From Gemmatimonadota bacterium (GTDB taxonomy: Bacteria; Gemmatimonadota; Gemmatimonadetes; Longimicrobiales; Gaopeijiaceae), in assembly GCA_022822425.1 (NCBI GenBank), contig JAJEBS010000247.1:16209-80208 (forward strand): a DNA stretch of 64,000 bases, written 5' to 3'. The first letter of the stretch is position 1; every line of letters begins with the position of its first letter. The translations under genes and the position numbers were made by a program. Below the pieces are notes generated by a model. That model was not told the origin of the DNA, did not search any database, and was given only the letters and a program-made list of their open reading frames with translations. Below, in pieces: positions 19,682 to 28,545 of the stretch.

Positions 19682-22009
19682 ATGAAACCATCGTCCGTGA
19701 ACGTACTGATTCTCGCCACCGCGGCGTCCCTGACCATCGCCAGCCCCGCCGCTGCCTCGCCCCTGTCCCTGTCGCGGCCCGGAGCGACTCCCCAGGCCGC
19801 GGCAACGGGGAGCCGTGACCGGATCGAACGGCCCTGGCAGACCGCGGTCGCGCTGAGGGAGGCACTCGCCGGAACCGATTCCCCGGAACCCGCCGCCATC
19901 CTGGAGCTGGCCCGCGCCGAGGCGGGCTGGCGGAACTGGACACAGGTGAACGAGCTGCTCGCGGGCGCGGAGTGGCTCGACGAGGTGAATTCCGGGGAAG
20001 GATGGTTCCTTCTCGGCCGGGCAGCCGAGGTGGAAGGCGACTGGGCAGCCGCCGAGCAAGCCTTCGGCGCCTACCTGGCCGGTGGAAACCGCGACGAGGA
20101 AGCTGTCCTGCGCCTGGTCCCGATTCGAGCCCGTCTGAACCGTTCCGGAGACGCGCTCGAGACGCTTGAGGCGATCGCCTCGGGTCGCACGGGCTTCTTC
20201 AGCAGCCGCATGCGGCTGGAGGTCGCGGACATTCTCGCCCCGCTGGGCGACACCGCCGGCGTGCGGCTGGCGAGCGCGGGCATCACCGACGACGAGATCC
20301 GGGAACGAACCTGGCTGCTCCGCTCCGACGCATACCTGACCGTGGCCGACAGCGCCGCCGCAGAGATCTTCCTCGACCAGACCGTCACCTCGATCTCGAA
20401 CGACGGACGACGGGCGCGCGGATGGGCGATGCTGGGCGAACTGCGACAGGCGCGCGGCGACCGGGAAGGCGCGCTCTCGGCCTTCCGGGCCGTGCTCGAC
20501 GCCGTCGACCGGGGAAGCGCCGCCACCCTTGCCGCCACCGCCCTGGCCGAATCGGGCACCGCCTCGACCGACGACCTCCCGGCCCTGGGGCGCGTCCTCC
20601 AGCGCGGAGGCGAGACCGGACTCGCGCTCGAGGTCTACGATCGCTACCTGGAGGAAACCTCCACCGCTCCCCCGGCCACCCTGCGCCTGGCGCGCGCGCG
20701 CCTGATGGCGGGCTCGGGGCGGCTTTCGGAAGCCAGGGACGAGTTCACCAGCCTCGCCGGAAGCGATGACCCGGAGGTGGGCGCACCGGCCCTCGACAAC
20801 CTGGCCCGGGTGCAGCGGCGGCTCGGTGCGGGAGGAGCAGCGGAGGCGGCGCAGGAGCAGATGGTGGAGCGCTTCCCGGGGAGCCGCGCGGCGGTCGACT
20901 TCATCTTCTTTCGCGCAGACGCGGACCACGACGCGGGCCGGCTCTCCCGGGCCATGGAGGGGTACGGGCAAACCGCATCGATGGCGCCCACCATGGATCG
21001 CGCCGGTCTGGCGCGCATGCGGCTCGGCCAGCTCCACATCGGCGCTGGCGATCACCGGCAGGCGGCCGAGGTCTTTGAAGACTACCTCGCCGACTTTCCC
21101 CGGGGGCGGCGCTGGCAGGAAGCCGCCTACTGGGCTGCGTGGACCCGCCTTCGGCTGGGCGAGCGCGAGCTCGCTACCGGGCATGTGGCGCTCGTCACCC
21201 GCGGCGATCCTCTTTCCTACTACGCCTTCCTCGGAGCGGAGCTGCTCGGCGAGGACTACGACCCCGAACTGGAGCCCGATCCCCCCTTCGACGAGTCCAC
21301 CGTCTTCTGGATGTATGAGCCGCTGCGCGAAGCCGCGCTCCTGAGGCGCGCGGGAATGAGCTCGGCCGCCGCGGACATCGCGGCACGATTGCTGGAGCGG
21401 GCCGAAGGGTCTCCGGGAGCGCTGCTCCGGCTGGCAGAAGGGCTGATCGCCGAAGGCATGTACATCGAGGGCATCCGCATCGGGGGACGGGCCCAGAGCG
21501 CCGGATATCCCCGCTCGCCGCGGCTCGTGCGCGCGGCCTATCCGCTCCCCTATCGGAACCTCATCTTCGACGAGGCGGCCCGGCACGAAGTGGACCCGTT
21601 CCTGATGGCCGCCCTGATGCGCCAGGAATCCGCCTTCGACGCGGAAATCGTCTCCAGCGCGGGAGCGATCGGGCTCATGCAGGTGATGCCCGCGACCGGA
21701 CGCGAGCTCGCGCGCCGGGGAGGACCGAACCCCTTTTCGGCCACGGCCCTGCGGGTCGCCGATGTCAACCTGCGCCTGGGTTCGCGCTACCTCGCGCAGA
21801 TGCTCGGCCGCTACGACGGCCGGCTGCCGCTGGTGCTGTCGGCCTACAACGCGGGTCCCTCCCGCGCCAACCGCTGGCGCCGCCTTCCGGAAGCCTCGGA
21901 CCTCCAGCGCTTCACCGAGCGGATCCCCTTCTTCGAGACGCGCAACTACGTGAAGAGCGTCGAGCGCAACCTGAGGATCTATCGCTGGCTGTACGGCGAC
22001 GACTCATGA
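19682..22009 (+). CDS. Soluble lytic transglycosylase with TPR-like N-terminal region
   Basis: MAALMRQESAFDAEIVSSAGAIGLMQVMPATGRELA ... LPLVLSAYNAGPSRANRWRRLP; signal peptide MKPSSVNVLILATAASLTIASPAAA. Confidence 0.9.
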   Translation: MKPSSVNVLILATAASLTIASPAAASPLSLSRPGATPQAAATGSRDRIERPWQTAVALREALAGTDSPEPAAILELARAEAGWRNWTQVNELLAGAEWLDEVNSGEGWFLLGRAAEVEGDWAAAEQAFGAYLAGGNRDEEAVLRLVPIRARLNRSGDALETLEAIASGRTGFFSSRMRLEVADILAPLGDTAGVRLASAGITDDEIRERTWLLRSDAYLTVADSAAAEIFLDQTVTSISNDGRRARGWAMLGELRQARGDREGALSAFRAVLDAVDRGSAATLAATALAESGTASTDDLPALGRVLQRGGETGLALEVYDRYLEETSTAPPATLRLARARLMAGSGRLSEARDEFTSLAGSDDPEVGAPALDNLARVQRRLGAGGAAEAAQEQMVERFPGSRAAVDFIFFRADADHDAGRLSRAMEGYGQTASMAPTMDRAGLARMRLGQLHIGAGDHRQAAEVFEDYLADFPRGRRWQEAAYWAAWTRLRLGERELATGHVALVTRGDPLSYYAFLGAELLGEDYDPELEPDPPFDESTVFWMYEPLREAALLRRAGMSSAAADIAARLLERAEGSPGALLRLAEGLIAEGMYIEGIRIGGRAQSAGYPRSPRLVRAAYPLPYRNLIFDEAARHEVDPFLMAALMRQESAFDAEIVSSAGAIGLMQVMPATGRELARRGGPNPFSATALRVADVNLRLGSRYLAQMLGRYDGRLPLVLSAYNAGPSRANRWRRLPEASDLQRFTERIPFFETRNYVKSVERNLRIYRWLYGDDS

Positions 22010-22025
22010 ACCGCGGCCACGGGCC

Positions 22026-24794
22026 ATGAACCGCCCTACCCTCTTCCTGATCGACGCCTACGCGCTCATCTATCAGTCGTTCTTCGCCTTCGCCAACCGG
22101 CCCCTCACCAACTCCCGGGGCGAAAACACGTCCGCTGAGTGGGGCTTCCTCAACTACCTGATCCGGATCCGGGAAGAGTTCGCGCCCGATTATCTCGCGG
22201 TGGTCTTCGACGCCGGATCGAGTCAGCGCAAGAAGCTCTATCCCGAGTACAAGGCGACGCGGGAGAAGATGCCCGAGGATCTGCGCGAGAGCCTGGGACG
22301 CATCCGGTCGGTGCTGGATGCCCTCCACCATCCCGTGGTCGAAGTCGAGGGATTCGAGGCGGACGACGTGATCGCTTCGCTGGCACGGCAGGCCCTCGCG
22401 CTCGAGGAGGACATCGAGGCCGTCATCGTTTCGGGAGACAAGGATTTCTACCAGCTCCTGCGCCCCGGCCTGCGGCTGTTCCGGCCCGCGCGCGGGGGAC
22501 GCGCCGGCACTTCGGCGGAGTGGGTCGACGAGTCGAATGCGAGCAGGCGGTTCGGGGTCCCTCCCGATCGCATCATCGATTACCTCGCGCTGATCGGAGA
22601 CTCCTCGGACAACGTGCCCGGAGCGCCGGGCATCGGGCCCAAGACCGCGGTCAAGCTCATCGAGCAGTATGGAGATCTGGACAGGATTCTCGCGCACGCG
22701 GAAGATGTGCGGGCCAAGCGTCCCCGAGAGTCGCTGCTCAACCACGCGGATCAGATCCGGCTTTCGAGGCAGCTGGTGACCATGCTCACCGACGTGGACG
22801 TGACCTTCGATCTCGATAGCGTGGCCGTGCGCGCTCCGGACCGCGAGCGGATGCGCGAACTGCTGCTGGAACTCGAGTTCCACACCCTCCTGGAGCGCTT
22901 CGCGAGTTCGCCGGGAGCCGGGGGGCCGGCATCCAGGGAGGAGGACGTCGATTACCAGCTGGTGCGGGACCGGGCCGGGGTCGACGAGGTGGTCCGGGAA
23001 GCGCGCGCGCAGGGTGAAGTCGCGGTCGCCGTACTCACGGCGTCCCCCGATCCCATGCGGGGACCCATCGCCGGAATCGCCCTCTCGAGCCGGCCGGGCG
23101 TGGGCCGCTACCTCCCTCTGGCCCACGAAGCCGCGCTCGATCTGGAGATGGGGGCTCTGGCGGAGTCCGCGGCGTCGGTGAACAATCTGCCCGGGCTCGA
23201 TTCCCCCGCCTTGGCCCCGCTTCGCGATCTGCTCGAGGACCCCGGGGTGGCCAAGACCGGGCACGATCTGAAACACGGCATCGTAGCGCTGGCAGAGGCC
23301 GGCATCGCGCTCGCCGGGGCCCGCTTCGATACCATGGTGGCTTCCTATCTCCTCGAACCGGAGCTTCGAGGCCACGAACTGGAGACCCTGACGGAAAACA
23401 GGCTCGGCCTTGAGACCACCCGGCTCAAGGAGCTTGTCGGCACGGGCAAGAAGGAGGTGCCGCTGACCCGGCTCGGGCCCGAGCCGGTCCTCCGTTACGC
23501 CTGCGAGCGTGCCGACTGCGCAGGACGGCTTCGGGAACACTTCCGGCCCAGACTCGAGGGACACGCTCTGGACGGACTGTTTCGCGACGTCGAGATGCGC
23601 CTGGTGCCGGTGCTGGCGTGCATGGAGCGAAACGGAGTCCGCATCGATCCGCTCTTCTTCAGCGAGATGAGCCGGGAGCTGGAGCACGAACTCGAGCGGG
23701 TGCGGAAGGAGATCTTCAGGGAGGCGGGATCCGAATTCAATCTCAACTCGACGCCCCAGCTGCGCACCGTGCTCTTCGAGGACCTGGGGCTCCCGGTCAT
23801 CCGCAAGACCAAGACCGGGCCCTCCACGGCCGCCTCGGTGCTGGAGGAACTCGAGGCGCTCGGCCATCCGGTGCCGCGGCTGCTGATGAAGTATCGCCGC
23901 ATGGAGAAGTTGCGCAGCACCTACATCGACGCCCTCCCCGGTCTCGTCCATCCGCGCACCGGGCGCATCCACACGCACTTCAACCAGACCGTGGCGGCGA
24001 CCGGCCGGCTGTCTTCCAGCAACCCCAACCTGCAGAACATCCCCATCCGCACCCGGATCGGGCGCGAGATCCGCAAGGGTTTCGTGGCCGCACCGGGACA
24101 CGTGCTGCTGACCGCGGACTACTCGCAGATCGAGTTGCGCATCCTGGCGCACTTCTCGGGCGATCCCGCATTCGTGACCGCGTTCCGCGAAGCCAGCGAC
24201 ATCCACCGCCAGACCGCCGCCGTGATCTTCGATGTGCCCGTGGACGAGGTGAGCCCGCGCATGCGCGACCAGGCCAAGACCATCAACTTCGCCACCCTGT
24301 ACGGGCAGGGAGCCTTCTCCCTTGGGCGGCAACTGGGCATTCCGCAGGACGAGGCGCGGCGCTTCATCGACCAGTACTTCGAGCGCTTCAGCGGCGTGCG
24401 CGCCTTCCTCGACGAGCAGGTCTCCCTGGCGAAGGAACGGGGCTACGTCGAGACGCTCGCGCGGCGGCGGCGCTACGTGCCCGAGCTGGCCTCGCGCAAC
24501 TGGAACATCCGTGCGCACGGGGAGCGGATCGCGCGCAACACGCCCATCCAGGGTACGGCCGCGGATGTCATCAAGAAGGCGATGATCGAGGTTCAGCAGG
24601 CTCTGGAGGAAGCTGGCTCGGGGGCGATGATGCTCCTCCAGGTGCACGACGAGCTGGTGCTCGAGACGCCCGCCGCAGAGCTGGAGACGGTGCGGGACAT
24701 GGTCGTGTCGCACATGGAGAACGCGGCCGCGCTCGAAGTGCCGCTGGTCGTGGATACCGGAGCTGGCGAAAGCTGGTTCGAGTGCAAGGGCTGA
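22026..24794 (+). CDS. polA: DNA polymerase I
   Basis: 922 aa; 5'-nuclease domain (MNRPTLFLIDAYALIYQSFFAF), polymerase motifs LTADYSQIELRILAHFSGD, RDQAKTINFATLYGQGAFSLGRQL and LLQVHDELVLETP. Confidence 0.97.
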   Translation: MNRPTLFLIDAYALIYQSFFAFANRPLTNSRGENTSAEWGFLNYLIRIREEFAPDYLAVVFDAGSSQRKKLYPEYKATREKMPEDLRESLGRIRSVLDALHHPVVEVEGFEADDVIASLARQALALEEDIEAVIVSGDKDFYQLLRPGLRLFRPARGGRAGTSAEWVDESNASRRFGVPPDRIIDYLALIGDSSDNVPGAPGIGPKTAVKLIEQYGDLDRILAHAEDVRAKRPRESLLNHADQIRLSRQLVTMLTDVDVTFDLDSVAVRAPDRERMRELLLELEFHTLLERFASSPGAGGPASREEDVDYQLVRDRAGVDEVVREARAQGEVAVAVLTASPDPMRGPIAGIALSSRPGVGRYLPLAHEAALDLEMGALAESAASVNNLPGLDSPALAPLRDLLEDPGVAKTGHDLKHGIVALAEAGIALAGARFDTMVASYLLEPELRGHELETLTENRLGLETTRLKELVGTGKKEVPLTRLGPEPVLRYACERADCAGRLREHFRPRLEGHALDGLFRDVEMRLVPVLACMERNGVRIDPLFFSEMSRELEHELERVRKEIFREAGSEFNLNSTPQLRTVLFEDLGLPVIRKTKTGPSTAASVLEELEALGHPVPRLLMKYRRMEKLRSTYIDALPGLVHPRTGRIHTHFNQTVAATGRLSSSNPNLQNIPIRTRIGREIRKGFVAAPGHVLLTADYSQIELRILAHFSGDPAFVTAFREASDIHRQTAAVIFDVPVDEVSPRMRDQAKTINFATLYGQGAFSLGRQLGIPQDEARRFIDQYFERFSGVRAFLDEQVSLAKERGYVETLARRRRYVPELASRNWNIRAHGERIARNTPIQGTAADVIKKAMIEVQQALEEAGSGAMMLLQVHDELVLETPAAELETVRDMVVSHMENAAALEVPLVVDTGAGESWFECKG

Positions 24795-24914
24795 CCCCTG
24801 CCGGACCGGGGCCTCGATCGGCTCATCCTGTCATTCCTTCGCCCGGATTTCCCCGCGAACATGAGAGTCGTCGGGAGGAATCCAGTTTCACGCGCAAAGG
24901 AAGGAGAGACGCCG

Positions 24915-25256
24915 ATGAGCCGGTCCGTCAACAAGGTAATCCTGATCGGGAACGTCGGGCGGGATCCGGACGTCCACGAGACCCAGGGACGCAAGAAGGT
25001 GGCGCACTTTTCGCTCGCCACCAACCAGCGGATCCGCCGCGGGCCGAACGACGTGGAGGAGCGAACGGACTGGCACCGCATCACGGTGTGGAACAGGACC
25101 GCCCAGTTCGTCGAGGACTACGTGCGGAAGGGAGACCGGGTGTATGTGGAGGGCCGGCTCGAGTACGACTCCTATGAGCGGGACGGCGTCACCATTCCCA
25201 CAGCCGACGTGAGCGCGCGCGAGTTGGTGCTGCTCTCGCAGCGGAGCGACGACTAG
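24915..25256 (+). CDS. ssb: Single-stranded DNA-binding protein (short form)
   Basis: MSRSVNKVILIGNVGRDPDVHETQGRKKVAHFSLATNQ ... WHRITVWNRTAQFVEDYVRKGDRVYVEGRLEYDSYERDG. Confidence 0.92.
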   Translation: MSRSVNKVILIGNVGRDPDVHETQGRKKVAHFSLATNQRIRRGPNDVEERTDWHRITVWNRTAQFVEDYVRKGDRVYVEGRLEYDSYERDGVTIPTADVSARELVLLSQRSDD

Positions 25257-25266
25257 CAGTCCTCAA

Positions 25267-25304
25267 GGCACCCGGTGAGTCCGGCGCCACGCCGCTCCGG
25301 TGCC
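25267..25304. terminator. Hairpin between convergent genes, possible bidirectional terminator
   Basis: GGCACCCGG ... CCGGTGCC (one bulge) between the ssb stop and the stop of the outer-membrane gene; no U-tract. Confidence 0.4.
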
Positions 25305-25327
25305 TGCGCGGATTCATCCCCGGAATC

Positions 25328-27343
25328 CTAGAAGAGGTCGCGGAAGCGCCGGTTGAGGTCGAGAACGATCTCCCAGGAACCGCCGTTCAGGCCGCGCACC
25401 ACATCGACCTGGACGAGATCCCAGCCGAGGGCGAGTCCCAGCCCGGCGGAGAAGCGGGTGATCCGGGACGGGTGGGCGTCCCACGCTTCCGGAACCTCGG
25501 CCGAGCCGAGCCGGGTGCGTCCGGCCGCGCCCACGCCGCGGAGCCGCAGCCATGGGCTGAGGAGTTGGCGGGAGCCTTCGACCCGGAGCAGCCAGAAGGC
25601 GTTGCCGGCCAGGGAGCGGTAGTCGTATCCGGGAAGGGTCTCGCGGCCTCCCAGGAGGTAGAGCGACTGCGACGGCGCGCCCCCGGACACGGCAGCGGCG
25701 TCCAGGGTCGAGCGGAGTGCCACGCCATGCTCGAGCCAGCGGCGGCCGGCGGCGAGACGCAGGGACGCCTCCCGGTAGGGGGCGCCGTCGAAGGCGGCCC
25801 AGGCGGCGCCTGCTTCCGCGAACAGGCGGTCGGGAGAGCCGAGCGACGCGGACAGCCGAACGGCGGTCAGGTCGCCTTCGTCGATGGCCCGCACCGGACG
25901 CCAGCCGCCTGGCTCCCCGCCGGAGACGACACCCGCGCCCTGATGTCGTTCGTAGCGCACGTCGGCGCGCGCCGAGACCGGGCCGAAGGAGCGGGTTGCG
26001 CGGGCACGGGCGCCCGTCGCGAAGTAGGGGTCCGTCCAGTCGGTCTGGCGGAGCAGCGAAGAGAGGGTGTTCATGATCCGGCTGGACCCGGGCACCGGCC
26101 CGATGTCGCGCGGCTCGCGCAGGAAGACGTCGAAACCGACGGTGCTCGGTCGCTCGCGGTCCGGGTCCTCGAACACGGCGCTCACGCGACCCAGGGGACG
26201 GTCTCCGGCATGGGCGTAGCCCAGCAGGGTTCCGACCTGCAGGCGGTTGGTCGCGCGAAGGTTGAAGCCGCCCTGGGTAACCCAGCCCTCGGCACGGTTG
26301 TAGCGTACCGTTTCGGAGAGGGGCGGCATCGCGAGACGCAGGCGGCCGAGCCCGCTCAGGTATCGGCCGCGCACCAGCCGGTTCGCCTCGGCCTCGATGT
26401 CGATCAGTTCGGCGGTGGGGGCGAGCCCCTCCTCATCGACCTGGGCGTAGAGATCGCGCTCGAAGGGGAAGGCCAGCATCGGATCGGGGTTGCGCACGAT
26501 CGGCGGCCCCATGAAGAACAGGTCGGGGAGATCGGCTTGGAATTCGTAGCCGGCGATTTCCCAGCGGCCCCGAATGACGCTGCCCACGGGAAGATCCAGG
26601 AACCGGAGTTTTCGCCGGATCTCGAGGCTCTGCCGGTGGGGGAGCCAGTACCGGCGATCCCAGAGGGCGTTCTCCAGCGACACACGGATGTAGTCGAGCT
26701 GCCGGTCGACGTAGGACGCGGGCGTGAACGTGAAGTTCATGCGCACGACCGCCGCCGTCTCCCGATCGAGAAAAAGGGTGCCCACGAAGCCGGGCTGGTC
26801 CGGATCGCGCGGCCGCACCTGCACCTCGTACACCCGGACGGGAGCGAGGCCGTCCCCGAAGGCCACCGTGATCGAGTCAGCCAGCAGGTACTCGTAGCGG
26901 GTGGCCGCGCCGGGAGCGAGGGGATGGATAACCGACGACACCTCGTCCCCGTCCCCGATCCTTATCACGTCGCCGAAGTTCTCCTGGATGATGACCAGGT
27001 GGTCGAGGTGGTAGCGGATGTTGGTGGGCATCCGCCGGTCGTCGCGGCGACCGAGAATGTGCTGCCTGGTCAGGCCGGGCGCCTTCCAGTACACCCGCAC
27101 CGCGAGCTGGTCGGTCTTGATCAGGTTGCGTTCCTCGCCGGCCTGACGGTCGAGGAAAAAATAGACGTAGCCGCGTGCGTCGGCCGTATACGCGCGAAGG
27201 CCGTCCATGGCGGCGGCCTGTCGGGTGGCGGTCCCCCGCTCGACGAGATCGAGCACCCGAAGATCGTCCCAGGAGGAAGCCTGCTGGGCCGAGGCGGGAA
27301 ACGCGCCGGTGGCGAGGGCGAGCGCCAGACCGACAGTGCGCAT
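25328..27343 (-). CDS. Outer-membrane beta-barrel protein with long periplasmic N-terminal region (DUF5686/BamA-like surface protein)
   Basis: Signal peptide MRTVGLALALATGAFPASAQ; C-terminal RGLNGGSWEIVLDLNRRFRDLF ends in Phe; barrel-like alternation; start chosen within 25328..28402. Confidence 0.7.
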   Translation of the reverse strand: MRTVGLALALATGAFPASAQQASSWDDLRVLDLVERGTATRQAAAMDGLRAYTADARGYVYFFLDRQAGEERNLIKTDQLAVRVYWKAPGLTRQHILGRRDDRRMPTNIRYHLDHLVIIQENFGDVIRIGDGDEVSSVIHPLAPGAATRYEYLLADSITVAFGDGLAPVRVYEVQVRPRDPDQPGFVGTLFLDRETAAVVRMNFTFTPASYVDRQLDYIRVSLENALWDRRYWLPHRQSLEIRRKLRFLDLPVGSVIRGRWEIAGYEFQADLPDLFFMGPPIVRNPDPMLAFPFERDLYAQVDEEGLAPTAELIDIEAEANRLVRGRYLSGLGRLRLAMPPLSETVRYNRAEGWVTQGGFNLRATNRLQVGTLLGYAHAGDRPLGRVSAVFEDPDRERPSTVGFDVFLREPRDIGPVPGSSRIMNTLSSLLRQTDWTDPYFATGARARATRSFGPVSARADVRYERHQGAGVVSGGEPGGWRPVRAIDEGDLTAVRLSASLGSPDRLFAEAGAAWAAFDGAPYREASLRLAAGRRWLEHGVALRSTLDAAAVSGGAPSQSLYLLGGRETLPGYDYRSLAGNAFWLLRVEGSRQLLSPWLRLRGVGAAGRTRLGSAEVPEAWDAHPSRITRFSAGLGLALGWDLVQVDVVRGLNGGSWEIVLDLNRRFRDLF

Positions 27344-27462
27344 GAGGAGGGGTATGTGCCTGCAGCCCTCGGAGGTGGGGTGCGGTCCGAGCCTGCGAGC
27401 GCGCCGGCGGCGGGATGCCGGAGGCGCAAACCAGCGAGGAATGTCCTGAACCGAAGACCGGG

Positions 27463-28323
27463 TCAGTTCGCGCTCCAGAAACCCGACAGCGAATCCCCGT
27501 GCGGGCTGTCGCGAAGCTTCTCGAATGCGCGGTTGCGAATCTGGCGAATCCGTTCGCGCGTGACCCCCAGAAGCACGCCGATCTCCTCGAGCGTGCGCTC
27601 CTCGCCGTCGTCCAGGCCGTAGTAGAGGTAGAGGATCTTGCGTTCGCGTTCCGTCAGGTACTTCTCGAACATGTCCTCCATGAAGGCCCGGCGGGCCAGC
27701 GCCTCCACGTCCAGCTCGATGTCCGCGGCCTCCACGCCGGCAAAGCGTTCGCCGAAGCTCGAGCTGTCCCGGTCCCGGCGGTCGATGGGAGCGTCCAGGC
27801 TGAGTTCGGTCGCGGCCACCCGGCGCAGCGCGCGGATGGTCTCGACGGGCTCCTGCATCTCCTTGGCGATCTCCTGATCGGTGGGAGAACGGCCCAACTC
27901 CTGGGTCAGCGCGGTGTCGGTGCGCGCCAGCTTGGCGAGGTTGGAGTTCTGGTTGAGCGGGATGCGCACCGAACGGGTCTGTTCGGCCAGCGCCTGCAGG
28001 ACGGTCTGCCGGATCCACCAGACCGCGTAGCTGATGAATTTGACCCCCTTGTCGGGGTCGAATTTCTTGACCGCCTTCAGCAGCCCCTCGTTGCCGATGC
28101 ACACCAGTTCGGCCAGGCCGAGACCACGGCCCTGGTACTTCTTGACGTAGGAAATGACGAAGCGAAGGTTCGCCGTCACCAGCCGTTCGGCCGCTTCTAT
28201 GTCCCCCGTCCGGGCACGCCGGGCCAGTTCGCGTTCTTCTTCGGGATCCCGGATCAAGGGGTACTTCTCTACGTCCTGAAGATATTGATCGAAGGAATCC
28301 AGACCACGGGAGGATGAGAACAT
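27463..28323 (-). CDS. RNA polymerase sigma-70 family factor (RpoD/RpoS-like)
   Basis: LRFVISYVKKYQGRGLGLAELVCIGNEGLLKAVKKFDPDKGVKFISYAVWWIRQ and TLEEIGVLLGVTRERIRQIRNRAFEKLR. Confidence 0.93.
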   Translation of the reverse strand: MFSSSRGLDSFDQYLQDVEKYPLIRDPEEERELARRARTGDIEAAERLVTANLRFVISYVKKYQGRGLGLAELVCIGNEGLLKAVKKFDPDKGVKFISYAVWWIRQTVLQALAEQTRSVRIPLNQNSNLAKLARTDTALTQELGRSPTDQEIAKEMQEPVETIRALRRVAATELSLDAPIDRRDRDSSSFGERFAGVEAADIELDVEALARRAFMEDMFEKYLTERERKILYLYYGLDDGEERTLEEIGVLLGVTRERIRQIRNRAFEKLRDSPHGDSLSGFWSAN

Positions 28324-28545
28324 CCAGTGCGCGCCTACCGGGGGTGGGGTCTACAAAACGGCGATGGCTGGCCCAGAAACAGCAAGTCAGGCAACATAAC
28401 ACCGCCGATCCTGACAGGTCTACCTCTTGATTCTCCGACAGGTCAGGACCCGGTTTTGTTGTGTCTCCGGACGCGGGGAGCCCGGATATGAGGTGATGGA
28501 ACGCGTCCCCGCTCCCGGTGCTCGCACGGATTTACCTGCGCGTCG

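Noticed and set aside
21912-24713. Long antisense ORF opposite polA (933 aa)
   Set aside because: Shadow of polA codon bias.
25472-27622. Long plus-strand ORF opposite the outer-membrane protein gene
   Set aside because: Mirror of the well-supported minus-strand CDS; low-complexity composition.
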